From: a virus
DNA length: 24,404 nucleotides
Direction: 5' to 3' (one strand)
IMG/VR virus record: IMGVR_UViG_3300005530_000075
Span: 1 to 24,404 of that record
Shown here: positions 1 through 7,452 of the stretch, in pieces
Numbering within the stretch: the first letter of the stretch is position 1
Layout of the letters: each line of letters begins with the position of its first letter
Program-made: the position numbers and the translations under genes
Notes under the pieces: model-generated
Told to the model about the DNA's origin: nothing
Databases searched by the model: none
Seen by the model: the letters and a program-made list of their open reading frames with translations, nothing else

Positions 1-2
1 GT

Positions 3-161
3 GAATGGAAAACGGCAATTAATGCGCTGGAAGACTCACAGCGTCGCGCTGAAGCCTTGGGGCTGACCAAAGAAAACTGGCCAACCGATTGGCAAGGAAT
101 TCCGGTCCCTTTCGGTTATATCGAGGCTCATCCAGAACAGTTCGGTCTTCGCCGCCAATGA
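3..161 (+). CDS. C-terminal end of an unrecognised protein (5' truncated by window)
   Basis: This frame is open from the window edge to a TGA at 159-161 and gives the last 52 residues of a protein that begins upstream. The visible part has a helical stretch (NALEDSQRRAEALGL) and a Trp/Pro-rich end (ENWPTDWQGIPVPFGY). The next gene starts inside its stop codon (ATGA), so it belongs to the same operon. In P22-like gene order the terminase genes come before the portal, but nothing seen here is diagnostic of a terminase, so no function is assigned. The base composition is slightly more AT-rich than the genes that follow. Confidence 0.6.
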   Translation, partial: EWKTAINALEDSQRRAEALGLTKENWPTDWQGIPVPFGYIEAHPEQFGLRRQ

Positions 162-373
162 CCCCCTTCCACGACTGGCTTCACGCCCTGCCGATCGAAC
201 ACGTCCAGGCGTTGCGCGACTTCCGTTCCGCCGCCAAGGCCGCGCATCCCGGCGCGCTGAACGCCATGGCCAACGCACTCGATGAAGGCGCCGCGCCCGC
301 GATGATCGCACAAATGCCGCGCGCGTTCGTTCTCGCGCTCAATCACGAAAGGACCGCACCCAATGGCCAGTAG
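158..373 (+). CDS. Small hypothetical phage protein (71 aa)
   Basis: The ATG at 158 overlaps the previous stop (ATGA), which favours this start over an in-frame ATG at 89 that would lie inside the upstream gene. The product is a short Ala-rich helical protein beginning MTPFHDWLHALPIEHVQALR, with no membrane segment or signal peptide. I do not recognise a family. It opens the run of small genes between the truncated upstream gene and the portal. It ends 11 bp after the next start at 363. Confidence 0.65.
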   Translation: MTPFHDWLHALPIEHVQALRDFRSAAKAAHPGALNAMANALDEGAAPAMIAQMPRAFVLALNHERTAPNGQ

Positions 374-554
374 ATCAGACCGCGTATCCGGCGACGGCCT
401 CAAAACCGCGTGGATGCCGCCCAAATCGGGCAAGACCGCGCCGGCTGGCGGCGGCCGTGACACCATGCCGCGTGGCGACGGGCTGAAGACCGCGTGGAAG
501 CCGGATCGCGGCGGCCTGGTCAACGTGTCGGCGGCGAAGCAGAAGGTACGGTGA
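363..554 (+). CDS. Small basic protein with a duplicated GDGLKTAW motif (63 aa)
   Basis: The protein is basic and low in hydrophobic residues, so it is probably unstructured or nucleic-acid/protein-binding; this is inference. The octapeptide GDGLKTAW occurs twice, at residues 10-17 and 38-45, each followed by a Pro-containing basic stretch (MPPKSGK and KPDRGG). The start at 363 overlaps the previous gene by 11 bp, and its TGA overlaps the GTG of the next gene (GTGA). The function is unknown. The paired motif suggests two equivalent binding sites for a partner. Confidence 0.6.
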   Translation: MASRSDRVSGDGLKTAWMPPKSGKTAPAGGGRDTMPRGDGLKTAWKPDRGGLVNVSAAKQKVR

Positions 555-832
555 GAGTGACCGGAGCCGCCGCTCGAATGTCCAGCCTCCCCGTCACACC
601 GATCGCTGCGCTTGGCCAGCGTCCGCCGCACTTCCCGGACCCGGACGCGGACCCGATCGCCATCCTCGAAGCGCGCATCGCCGAACAGGATGAGATGCTG
701 GCCGCCGCGCACCGCGAGGCGAAGGCATGGCAGGCGCAGTTGGAGGAGGCGCTGGTCGCCTTGATCGACGCGCGCAAGGCGCTGGAGGCCAGACCTCTGC
801 CTCCCACTTCCTCCAATCTGGAGCACGGGTGA
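551..832 (+). CDS. Small coiled-coil hypothetical protein (93 aa)
   Basis: I place the start at GTG 551, which overlaps the preceding TGA (GTGA). ATG 578 (MSSLPVTP) is an alternative that would give 84 residues. After a Pro-rich N-terminus (RPPHFPDPDADP) there is one long amphipathic helix from about IAILEARIAEQDEML to IDARKALEAR with heptad-like spacing, which suggests a coiled coil. No catalytic motif is visible. The stop overlaps the next ATG (TGATG), so translation is probably coupled. The function is unknown. Confidence 0.6.
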   Translation: MRVTGAAARMSSLPVTPIAALGQRPPHFPDPDADPIAILEARIAEQDEMLAAAHREAKAWQAQLEEALVALIDARKALEARPLPPTSSNLEHG

Positions 833-1023
833 TGTCCACACTCGACCGCGAACCTCGCACCATCTCCGCCGACCGCCCGTCGCCGCTGTTCGAGCGCCGC
901 GTCGACCCCGGCGTCAATACACTCACGCCAAGGCGCGTCGATCCCCCCTCGCGATTGTCGACACCCATTCCGCGCGGCGTGGATCATACCGTCGCGGAGA
1001 AGCGGATTCCGGTGAAGCGTTGA
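832..1023 (+). CDS. Small Arg/Pro-rich hypothetical protein (63 aa)
   Basis: The ATG at 832 overlaps the previous TGA at 830-832. The product, starting MSTLDREPRTISADRPSP, is basic and rich in Arg, Pro and Asp. It has loose repeats of the form RRVDP (ERRVDPGVNT, PRRVDPPSRL, PRGVDHTVAE) and is probably disordered. It ends KRIPVKR, and its TGA overlaps the TTG start of the next gene. I recognise no family. Its coding status rests on tight packing and a frame that stays open between overlapping neighbours. Confidence 0.5.
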   Translation: MSTLDREPRTISADRPSPLFERRVDPGVNTLTPRRVDPPSRLSTPIPRGVDHTVAEKRIPVKR

Positions 1024-1373
1024 CCCGTCGCCGTGGCTACGCAGATGGCGGCAAAGTCGATCAACCACCGGCCGCGCCATGGTTTCAACGTGCGATCGGC
1101 GCGGACGCGCTCGCCAAAGGGTTCGCGCGGAAGGTGGAGGACGCCGCGAGCGGCAAGAAGCCTGACGCCCCGCCGGCCGCTGGTAAATCCCGTGGCGGCA
1201 AGATCACCAGCACCGCCGGCAAGCCGATCGGCAAGGATGACGGCATGATCCCGGCTCAACGCGGCGAATACGTGGTGAAGAAATCGTCAACGGCGAAGTA
1301 TGGCCCCGCGAAGATGGCGGCTGTGAACAAAGGAACGGCGCGTATTTCGACGACGAAACGAGGGAAGCAGTGA
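1020..1373 (+). CDS. Basic Gly/Lys-rich phage protein, unknown role (117 aa)
   Basis: The only sensible start is TTG 1020, overlapping the previous stop as TTGA, because no ATG or GTG lies near the N-terminus. The N-terminus contains [10 protein letters not shown]. The C-terminal half carries [16 protein letters not shown] followed by [11 protein letters not shown]. This general pattern of a glycine-rich front and a short GEYVV-type segment is familiar from small phage structural-region proteins, but I cannot attach a function. It is strongly basic (pI inferred high). It is coupled to the next gene by TGATG. Confidence 0.65.
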   Translation: MTRRRGYADGGKVDQPPAAPWFQRAIGADALAKGFARKVEDAASGKKPDAPPAAGKSRGGKITSTAGKPIGKDDGMIPAQRGEYVVKKSSTAKYGPAKMAAVNKGTARISTTKRGKQ

Positions 1374-1507
1374 TGCCTCTGAAGAAAGGTGCCTCCCGCA
1401 AAACCATATCGTCCAACATCCGCAAGGAAGTGGACGCGGGCAAGCCTCAGAAGCAAGCCGTGGCGATTGCTTTGCGTGTCGCGGATAAGGCGAAGGGTAA
1501 GAAATAG
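1373..1507 (+). CDS. Very small basic phage protein (44 aa) upstream of portal
   Basis: The ATG at 1373 overlaps the previous TGA, and the frame runs to TAG at 1505-1507. The protein begins [20 protein letters not shown] and continues with [19 protein letters not shown]. This is a recurrent short protein in podophage and siphophage head regions, built around the recognisable pattern MPLKKG-SRK-ISxNIRKE followed by [12 protein letters not shown]. Its function is not known to me. It sits 2 bp before the portal start. Because it is so short, automatic annotation can easily miss it. Confidence 0.75.
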   Translation: MPLKKGASRKTISSNIRKEVDAGKPQKQAVAIALRVADKAKGKK

Positions 1508-1509
1508 CC

Positions 1510-3732
1510 TTGTCCGACACTCTCGCCGACGACGATGTTGACAGCGCGATCGATGCCACGAATCCCGTGGTGCGACGCGCGCACAAACGCTTCAAGAAGT
1601 GCCAGGACTGGGAGAACGTGGCCCGTCAGAACTGGCGCGAGGATTACAAGTTCGCCAACGGCGACGTTTACAACAACTACCAATGGCCCGTTGGCATGGT
1701 CGGCCAACGCGGCGAGCGGCCGAGCCTCACGGTCAACGAAACCCGGCAGCACAACCTGCACATCATCAACGAGGCCAAGCAGAACAAGGCGGCGGTGAAG
1801 TATCGTCCGACCGGCGGCGGTGCGACGGCGGAAGCCGCCGAGGTCTACGAAGGCATGTATCGCCACATCAGCAACATCAGCAACGCACAGATGGCGCAGG
1901 GGCAGGCGATCAGTTTTCAGGTCATCTCCGGCCTGGGTTGGACCATCGTCGAATCCGATTACGTCGAGGCAAGCCCAATCCCCGGTCCCGATGCGTTCAA
2001 CCAGGAGATTTACATCCGGGGCATCGACGATCCCATGTGCGTCATGCTCGATTGCGATGCTCAGGAACCGGACGGATCGGACGCGCGCTACGGCTTCGTG
2101 TTCACCGATAGGCCGCGTGACGAGGTGGTCGAGAAGTATCCGTGGTTGCGGAACAAGATCGCGACGGCCAACGCGGTGGACGGAGAGGACTCCGGGTGGA
2201 TACGCGAGGAGCATGTCCGCGAATGCACCTATTACGAGGTGACCGAGGATAAGGACGAACTGCTGGGCGACGATGAAGGAACCGTGACATTCGCCAGCAA
2301 GGTGCCGAACGCGCTCATCAAGCAGTGGGAAGCCGAGCATGAGGCCAACGGCTCGAAGCTGCGGCGCCGGCCGATCATCCGCAAGTCGGTGAAGTCGTAT
2401 CTCATCATCGGCAACGATCTGATCGATGAAGAAACCAAGGAACTGCCCGGAACCTCAGTGCCGCTCGTGCCATGGATCGGCGAGGTGACCGTCATCGACC
2501 GGCAGATGGACCGCAAGGGCCACACTCGCGCGTTGATCTCGGCGCAGCAGATGGAGAACTACAACTGGTCCGCATCCGTCGAATACGGCGCGCTGCAGAG
2601 CAAGACGCCTTACGTCGGCCCGGCGGCCGCGTTCGAAGGACTGAACGACTACTGGTCGACGGCCAACGTCGAAAACCACGCGTTCCTGCCCTATAACCAT
2701 CGCGACGACGAGGGCAACGAAATCCCGGCTCCGCAGCGTCAGCAGCCGCCGACCGGAGCGCCGGTCTACATGGAAGGCGCGCAAATGGCGCGGCAGTACA
2801 TGCAGATCGCGTCAGGCCAGTTCGAAGCGATGATGGGTGAGCCGGGCAACGAGAGGTCCGGCAAGGCGATTAACGAGCGCCAGCGCATGGGCGACCGTGC
2901 CACGTACCACTTCATCGACAACCAGGCGCTCGCGATCCGCCGGCAGGGCGTGATCGTCAAGGAGTGGATACCGGTCATCTACGATACCGAGCGGGTCGCG
3001 CGGATCATCAACGCCAAGGGCGAAGAGGAAGAGGTCCTTCTGGACCCCAACAGCCCGGAGGCGCATCGCGAAAAGAAGATCGGCGAGGCGATCCAACGCA
3101 TCTTCAACCCGCGCGTTGGATCATACGAGGTCGTGTCCGACGTGGGTCCGGACTACGCGACGCAGCGCCAGGAGGCGTTCAACGCGATCGTGCAGATTCT
3201 TACCCAGGCGCCGGCGCTGATCGACAAGATCGGCGACCTGCTGTTCAAGGTCGCGGACTTCCCGCTGGCCGATGAAATCGCCGAACGGTTGAAGCCGGGG
3301 CTCGATCCGCAGGCCCAGCAGGCCATCGCGTTGCTCCAGAAGCAGCTCCAGCAGGCCACCGAAAAGGGTCTCAACGGCGAGAAGCTGCTCAGCGAGGCCA
3401 TGCAGGCATTGACCGAGGAGCGGATCAAGGCAAAGAACGACGATCAGGATGCCGTGGTGAAGGCGTTCGACGCCGACACGAAGCGGCTCGCCGTGGTCAA
3501 GGATCTGATGAAAGACGACCCGATCGTGATGGCGGCGCTGCAACCGATGGTGGCCGCGATGGTGGCGCAGGTAATGCGGCAGAACTCGCAGGACAATCTT
3601 GGCCCGGTCGTTGGGCATCTGACGGAAGAGGTGACGCAGCCGGTTCCGGAGGGCGTCGAGGGCGTTGGCGGGGAATTGCCGATCCGCGTGCCTGACCTCG
3701 GGCGGCAGGCGGCCATGGTTGGGGGTGCGTGA
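1510..3732 (+). CDS. Portal protein, P22 gp1-like
   Basis: The 740-residue product matches the P22-type portal in size (P22 gp1 is 725 residues) and layout. Portals form the dodecameric ring at one capsid vertex through which DNA is packaged and ejected. The N-terminus has the family-like sequence CQDWENVARQNWREDYKFANGD. A central region holds PLVPWIGEVTVIDRQMDRKG and EGAQMARQYMQIASGQFEAM, then GEPGNERSGKAINERQRMGD. The last ~180 residues are long charged helices (LLQKQLQQATEKGL and following), consistent with the C-terminal barrel. Translation starts at TTG 1510, directly after the small upstream gene, with no in-frame ATG nearby at the N-terminus. Its stop overlaps the next ATG. Confidence 0.93.
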   Translation: MSDTLADDDVDSAIDATNPVVRRAHKRFKKCQDWENVARQNWREDYKFANGDVYNNYQWPVGMVGQRGERPSLTVNETRQHNLHIINEAKQNKAAVKYRPTGGGATAEAAEVYEGMYRHISNISNAQMAQGQAISFQVISGLGWTIVESDYVEASPIPGPDAFNQEIYIRGIDDPMCVMLDCDAQEPDGSDARYGFVFTDRPRDEVVEKYPWLRNKIATANAVDGEDSGWIREEHVRECTYYEVTEDKDELLGDDEGTVTFASKVPNALIKQWEAEHEANGSKLRRRPIIRKSVKSYLIIGNDLIDEETKELPGTSVPLVPWIGEVTVIDRQMDRKGHTRALISAQQMENYNWSASVEYGALQSKTPYVGPAAAFEGLNDYWSTANVENHAFLPYNHRDDEGNEIPAPQRQQPPTGAPVYMEGAQMARQYMQIASGQFEAMMGEPGNERSGKAINERQRMGDRATYHFIDNQALAIRRQGVIVKEWIPVIYDTERVARIINAKGEEEEVLLDPNSPEAHREKKIGEAIQRIFNPRVGSYEVVSDVGPDYATQRQEAFNAIVQILTQAPALIDKIGDLLFKVADFPLADEIAERLKPGLDPQAQQAIALLQKQLQQATEKGLNGEKLLSEAMQALTEERIKAKNDDQDAVVKAFDADTKRLAVVKDLMKDDPIVMAALQPMVAAMVAQVMRQNSQDNLGPVVGHLTEEVTQPVPEGVEGVGGELPIRVPDLGRQAAMVGGA

Positions 3733-4073
3733 TGGAAATCACAGAAGGAACATGGACCGATACTTTCGCCCTTCTGGCGGGGATCTTCGATAATCTCGCG
3801 CCTCTCCACGGGGCGCTGGAGACGAAAATGCCGGCCTGGGGCGTGCCGGGAGAGGAGACGGATGTGACGATAGCGTCTCAGGTTCCCTGGGAGCAGGCGT
3901 TGAAAGAGGAGATCACCCGCCTCCACGATCTGCTGAAGGTGCGGACAGATGAACGGGATGCGGCCAGGGAGGAATGCGCCCGTCTCGCCGCCCGACCGAC
4001 ATCCGAAACCCCGAAGCAATCCCACGACTGGACACGGGACTTCAGCGGCGATCGCCGGAGGATCGGCGGATGA
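3732..4073 (+). CDS. Small hypothetical protein with a C-terminal coiled coil (113 aa)
   Basis: ATG 3732 overlaps the portal stop (TGATG); GTG 3729 one codon earlier is also possible. The N-terminal half (TWTDTFALLAGIFDNLAPLH) is mildly hydrophobic but not a clear membrane span. The C-terminal half is a charged helix (LKEEITRLHDLLKVRTDERD, then AREECARLAAR) with heptad spacing. I see no catalytic motif and do not recognise the family. Its position between portal and scaffold suggests a head-assembly or accessory role, which is inference from position only. Confidence 0.65.
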   Translation: MEITEGTWTDTFALLAGIFDNLAPLHGALETKMPAWGVPGEETDVTIASQVPWEQALKEEITRLHDLLKVRTDERDAAREECARLAARPTSETPKQSHDWTRDFSGDRRRIGG

Positions 4074-4486
4074 ACCGCGCCCAACGCCGTCTCGCCGCTC
4101 CCCACGTCCGCACGCGCGAGGTCCGCGATCCCTCCCGCATTTCCGGCCAGGGCACCGGCCTGAACGCGCACCGCATGATCGCGGAAACGGCCGTGCAGAT
4201 GGCTCAGGCGCATTTCGAGCACTACATGAGCGTGAACAACGAACTGTGGAAAACGTTACGCGAAGTGCTCACCGAAAAACAGGCCCGCACCGCGTTCGTC
4301 GCGAAGATCGCGCCGATGCTGCTGGAGGAGGCGCGTCTCGCACTGACGGACTGCCTGTCGCAGCCCGATGATGTCTGCACGCCGCACATGAAGGCCGAGA
4401 TCGCCGACGCGCTGATCAAGGACAACGACATGCGCGCCAACCGGCGCAAGGCGGCGGAACATATGCCGTCGAGGTTGCTGCATTGA
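4070..4486 (+). CDS. Hypothetical helical phage protein (138 aa)
   Basis: The start at ATG 4070 overlaps the previous TGA (ATGA) and has a good Shine-Dalgarno sequence (GGAGG, 4057-4061). A longer reading from an upstream ATG is therefore unlikely. The protein starts with a basic segment (MNRAQRRLAAPHVRTREVRD) and is then almost entirely helical. It includes AHFEHYMSVNNELWKTLREV and later KAEIADALIKDNDMRANRRK. Two Cys residues occur around TDCLSQPDDVCTPHMK. No family is recognised. It precedes two small lower-G+C genes. Confidence 0.65.
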   Translation: MNRAQRRLAAPHVRTREVRDPSRISGQGTGLNAHRMIAETAVQMAQAHFEHYMSVNNELWKTLREVLTEKQARTAFVAKIAPMLLEEARLALTDCLSQPDDVCTPHMKAEIADALIKDNDMRANRRKAAEHMPSRLLH

Positions 4487-4671
4487 TGATCTGGCGCATC
4501 AAAGTTAGTCAGGACCGATCCTTTACCATGCTGGAGGCCAGTACAGACAAAAATACCCTTGATGTCACGATCAAGGGTGACCTTACGACGAAGAATGCCA
4601 CTGCGGCGCTGCGAACTTTGGCGCATCTGATCGAACACGAGGAAAACAAGGCTCAGACGGTCATTATGTGA
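4486..4671 (+). CDS. Small hypothetical protein (61 aa)
   Basis: ATG 4486 overlaps the preceding TGA (TGATG); TTG 4483 is a less likely alternative. The short protein alternates beta-like segments (MIWRIKVSQDRSFTMLEAST, NTLDVTIKGDLT) with a helix (NATAALRTLAHLIEHEE), which resembles a compact alpha/beta fold. I recognise no family. The base composition is clearly more AT-rich than the flanking genes, which suggests a separately acquired accessory gene. Confidence 0.6.
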   Translation: MIWRIKVSQDRSFTMLEASTDKNTLDVTIKGDLTTKNATAALRTLAHLIEHEENKAQTVIM

Positions 4672-4946
4672 TGGAATACACACGCCGCCTTCGCGCTGAA
4701 ATCGCCCGGCTTCGTGAGTTGCTGGAAGATCATGGTATTGATCCGGAGCCGTATGTTCCGCCGCCGCCGCAATTTGGACCGCCGACTGAATGGGAATGGC
4801 GACTTGCTGAATTATTCAAGAAGTCGGCCGCCCATGCCGCAACTATGCTGCTGACGCAAAAGAACGATTGGCTCTTTACGGCCGGCGAAAAACCGCTCTC
4901 GGCTTTAGGCGTCCGCCTCCCAATGGACTTCACCGTCCGTTCGTAA
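4671..4946 (+). CDS. Small hypothetical protein with an N-terminal helix and Pro-rich linker (91 aa)
   Basis: ATG 4671 overlaps the preceding TGA, and GTG 4668 is a possible alternative. Residues 1-20 (MEYTRRLRAEIARLRELLED) form a charged helix with Leu spacing typical of a short coiled coil. A Pro-rich linker (DPEPYVPPPPQFGPPTEW) and a second helical region (WRLAELFKKSAAHAATMLL) follow. No function can be assigned. A 35 bp gap containing the scaffold ribosome-binding site follows it. Confidence 0.6.
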   Translation: MEYTRRLRAEIARLRELLEDHGIDPEPYVPPPPQFGPPTEWEWRLAELFKKSAAHAATMLLTQKNDWLFTAGEKPLSALGVRLPMDFTVRS

Positions 4947-4981
4947 TCCGGCCACCGCGCCGCGCGACTACAGGAGCCTGA

Positions 4982-5788
4982 ATGAGCGAAACCATCACCG
5001 ACACCACGCCGGCGGCCGATCCCACGCCTGAACCGCCCCCGACGCCAGAACCCCAGACACAGGCGGACGGCGGCGGCGATGGTGGTCAGGAACCGCCGCA
5101 AACCACGGAGCAGACGCCTGAACCCGAGCCGGCGCCAAAGCCCGACAAAATCGAGCGTCGCATCGCCAACCTCACGCGGAAGATGGCGGATGAAGCGCGG
5201 GCCAGGGAAGCCGCCGAACGCCGCGCTGAGGCCGCCGAGGCGCTGTTGCGGGCCAATCGTCCCGAAGGCGACGAGACGCCGCCAGCGCCGCGCCAGGACA
5301 CCACGCAGGACGTCGAGGCACGCGCCGCGCAACTGCTCCAGGAGCGGCAGTTCACGCAACGCCTTGTCGAGATTGACACGACCGGCAAGCGCGATCTGGG
5401 CGCGGACGCATGGGAGCAGGCCAAGGCGACGCTCACCAGCCTTGGCGCGGTAAACAACCAGGCGTTCTTGCAGGCGCTCGCCGAAGCCGAGAACCCGGCC
5501 AAACTGTTCGCGCACTATGCCGACGACACCGACGCGCTAATGGAACTGCTGAGCAAGCCGCCGGCGGCGATGGCGGCGCGGATCGGGCGCCTGGATGTGG
5601 AACTGAGCCGGCCGGTCGTGAAGCCGGTCAGCAACGCGCCGACGCCCGCGACCCGGGTGCGTGCATCTGGCGTGGCGCCGGAACCGACGATCTATGACTA
5701 CCCGGCGAACATGAGCATGAAGGAATGGAACGCGATGATGGATCGCGTTCTGCCGCCGAGTTTGGGCGGGAAGAGGAGGAACGCGTGA
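4982..5788 (+). CDS. Putative capsid scaffolding protein
   Basis: The product (268 aa) lies between portal and coat, where P22-like phages encode the scaffold that co-assembles with coat protein and leaves before DNA packaging. Residues 1-55 are an acidic Pro/Glu/Thr-rich disordered arm. Residues 56-95 are a charged coiled coil (IERRIANLTRKMADEARARE and following). The middle is helical. The C-terminus (YPANMSMKEWNAMMDRVLPP, then GGKRRNA) is a short basic helical end, as expected for a coat-binding tail like that of P22 gp8. AGGAG at 4972-4976 supports ATG 4982. The assignment rests on position and architecture rather than sequence identity. Confidence 0.75.
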   Translation: MSETITDTTPAADPTPEPPPTPEPQTQADGGGDGGQEPPQTTEQTPEPEPAPKPDKIERRIANLTRKMADEARAREAAERRAEAAEALLRANRPEGDETPPAPRQDTTQDVEARAAQLLQERQFTQRLVEIDTTGKRDLGADAWEQAKATLTSLGAVNNQAFLQALAEAENPAKLFAHYADDTDALMELLSKPPAAMAARIGRLDVELSRPVVKPVSNAPTPATRVRASGVAPEPTIYDYPANMSMKEWNAMMDRVLPPSLGGKRRNA

Positions 5789-5976
5789 GCGAGATCAACG
5801 GATGGTCGCCGCCGCTCGTTTATGACGTCACTATAGGAAACAAACGAATTGCGACTCAGGAAGACGTCGACCGCCTTGAACTGATCGCGCATCTTTACCA
5901 CCAACTTCGCGGGACGTTGAACAATGAACTGAGTGGGCACGACCAAATCTTCGCCACTCACCGCTCTAAGACTTAA
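5785..5976 (+). CDS. Small hypothetical protein between scaffold and coat (63 aa)
   Basis: GTG 5785 overlaps the scaffold stop (GTGA) and is preceded by a strong AGGAGG at 5774-5779, so I prefer it to an internal upstream ATG. The protein starts SEINGWSPPLVYDVTIGNKR after the initiator and ends with a helical segment (LELIAHLYHQLRGTLNNEL). It is soluble-looking, with no motif I recognise. Its place between scaffold and coat suggests a head-related accessory role, by position only. Confidence 0.6.
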   Translation: MSEINGWSPPLVYDVTIGNKRIATQEDVDRLELIAHLYHQLRGTLNNELSGHDQIFATHRSKT

Positions 5977-6186
5977 TCCCAACCCCCGGCGCCGCCGGAG
6001 TTCAAACGAGCCAGACCGGGACTGAAACCCGCGCAACGTGCCTATACTGACCCTTGCGACGCGCGACTACCGAAATACTTCCGACGCAACGGCAATCCAA
6101 GTCCCCATCAAGAACTTTCGAGTGAGATGGGTCCTGTTTTGTCTGGCGCTTGAGCATCGCTCGCGCCGCGTCCGAAGGATACTCAC
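5977..6186 (+). promoter_or_regulatory. Leader gap before the coat gene, with a weak candidate promoter
   Basis: This 210 bp gap is the longest non-coding stretch in the window. At 5986-5998 there is a short G+C hairpin (CCGGC, 3-nt loop, GCCGG) without a following T-run. TATACT at 6043-6048 resembles a sigma70 -10 box, but the best upstream match to -35 (CTGAAA, 6022-6027) has a short 15-nt spacer, so the promoter call is weak. GAAGGA at 6174-6179, seven bases before GTG 6187, is a credible ribosome-binding site. A separate promoter or processing site for abundant coat production would make sense here but is not shown. Confidence 0.3.
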
Positions 6187-7395
6187 GTGGCTAACACCCT
6201 CCTAACCATCGACATGGTAACCCGTCTGGCCGTTCGTTTGTGGAAAAACACGAACGCGTTCATGCGAAACATCAACACGCAGTACGACGACCAGTTCGCC
6301 CGTGAAGGCGCGAAAATCGGTTCTCAGCTTCGCATCCGCCTGCCGGTCGATTACCCGGTCGGAACGGGTTCGGCGATTTCCTTCCAGGATACCGCTGAGA
6401 ACTACACCACCCTGACCATGGCGACGCAGAACAATGTCGGTCTGTCGTTCAGCCAGATCCAGCAGATGTTGCAGGTCGACGACTATGCCGAGCGTTACCT
6501 CGCGCCGGCGGTCAACAACCTCGCTGGCAAGGTCGCGGTCGGCATCATGTCGGGCGCGGAAGGCGGCGTTTGCAACTACGTCGACAACCAGGTGTCGAGC
6601 GCGATCGTCTCGCCATCGAACACCACGATCCTGACCGCGAACGCGATCCTGGCGACGCAATCCGCGCCGATGATGAACCATCGCCTGGTGGTCAATCCGT
6701 TCACGGACGCCCGCGTGGCTGGCGCGCTCGGCGGCCTGTTCAACCCGGCCACCGAGATCAGCGAGCAGTATCGTTCCGGCTCGATGAAGAACGCGCTGGG
6801 CTTCGACTGGATGATGGACCAGACCGTGTTGGTTCACACGCCCGGTTCGTTCTCCGCCGGCACCGTCAACGGCGCGGGGCAGACCGGGACCACGATCACC
6901 ACCAACGCGATCACCGGCACGCTGAAAAAGGGCGACATCATCACCTTCGCCGGGGTGAATGGCGTCAACCGCATCGAGAAGCAGTCTTACGGTCAGTTGC
7001 GACAGTTCGTTGTGCTCGCGGACGTGGCGACCAGCGGCACCTCGATTTCCATCTATCCCGCGCTGATCCCCGCCGGACCTGGTGGCGTCGATGTGCAATA
7101 CCAGACCGTCGACGTGAGCCCGGCGAACTCGGCCGCCATCGCGCTGGCGAGCCCGGCGAGCACGGCCTACCGCAAGAACATCGCCTTCGTTCCCGATACC
7201 GTGACGATGGCGACGGCCGACCTCGAAATCCCGCCAAATGTCGAAAGCGCGCGGCACGAACTCGACGGCGTGTCGATGCTGATGGTGCGGCAATACATCA
7301 TCGGCACGGGCCAGACCGGGACGCGTCTCGATGTGGTGTGGGGCGCGCTTTGGGTGAGGCCGGAATGGGGCTGTGTTGTTGCGGACATCGTGTGA
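6187..7395 (+). CDS. Major capsid (coat) protein, P22 gp5-like
   Basis: The 402-residue product (P22 gp5 is 430) has the characteristic start of this family: MANTLLTIDMVTRLAVRLWK, followed by FMRNINTQYDDQFA and GSQLRIRLPVDYPV. The HK97-type fold of P22 coat carries an extra I-domain. The beta-rich segment around residues 225-320 (TLKKGDIITFAGVNGVNRIE and beyond) fits that insertion. The start is GTG 6187 with GAAGGA seven bases upstream. The gene is flanked by the longest leader gap on one side and a strong hairpin terminator on the other, consistent with separately tuned high expression. It follows the scaffold, as in P22. Confidence 0.92.
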   Translation: MANTLLTIDMVTRLAVRLWKNTNAFMRNINTQYDDQFAREGAKIGSQLRIRLPVDYPVGTGSAISFQDTAENYTTLTMATQNNVGLSFSQIQQMLQVDDYAERYLAPAVNNLAGKVAVGIMSGAEGGVCNYVDNQVSSAIVSPSNTTILTANAILATQSAPMMNHRLVVNPFTDARVAGALGGLFNPATEISEQYRSGSMKNALGFDWMMDQTVLVHTPGSFSAGTVNGAGQTGTTITTNAITGTLKKGDIITFAGVNGVNRIEKQSYGQLRQFVVLADVATSGTSISIYPALIPAGPGGVDVQYQTVDVSPANSAAIALASPASTAYRKNIAFVPDTVTMATADLEIPPNVESARHELDGVSMLMVRQYIIGTGQTGTRLDVVWGALWVRPEWGCVVADIV

Positions 7396-7402
7396 CGAAA
7401 CG

Positions 7403-7430
7403 GAGCGGCGGTCCTTCGGGGCCGCCGTTC
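7403..7430 (+). terminator. Rho-independent-type terminator hairpin after the coat gene
   Basis: Bases 7403-7414 pair with 7419-7430 as a 12-bp stem containing two G-U pairs, closed by a UUCG tetraloop at 7415-7418. UUCG on a C-G closing pair is an exceptionally stable loop. The downstream sequence (ATTTATC) has only a short T-rich run, so termination may be partial and allow some read-through into the gene at 7453. The hairpin could also protect the coat mRNA 3' end. Confidence 0.75.
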
Positions 7431-7452
7431 ATTTATCAACCCAGGAGTAACC

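Noticed and set aside
3-161. Possible large terminase C-terminus
   Set aside because: Position would fit, but the 52 visible residues hold no nuclease motif or recognisable TerL pattern, so it was left unassigned.
128-841. Long open frame on the - strand (237 codons), with others like it throughout
   Set aside because: High-G+C coding DNA often leaves open frames on the opposite strand. This one lacks recognisable domains, covers several tightly overlapped + strand genes, and has Arg/Gly-biased shadow composition.
6022-6048. A confident sigma70 promoter before the coat gene
   Set aside because: The -10-like TATACT is good, but the -35 match is weak and the spacer is only 15 nt; it is reported only at low confidence within the leader gap.
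6202-7293. 363-codon - strand frame opposite the coat gene
   Set aside because: It is a shadow of the confidently identified coat protein. Its translation is Arg/His/Asp-biased with no domain pattern.
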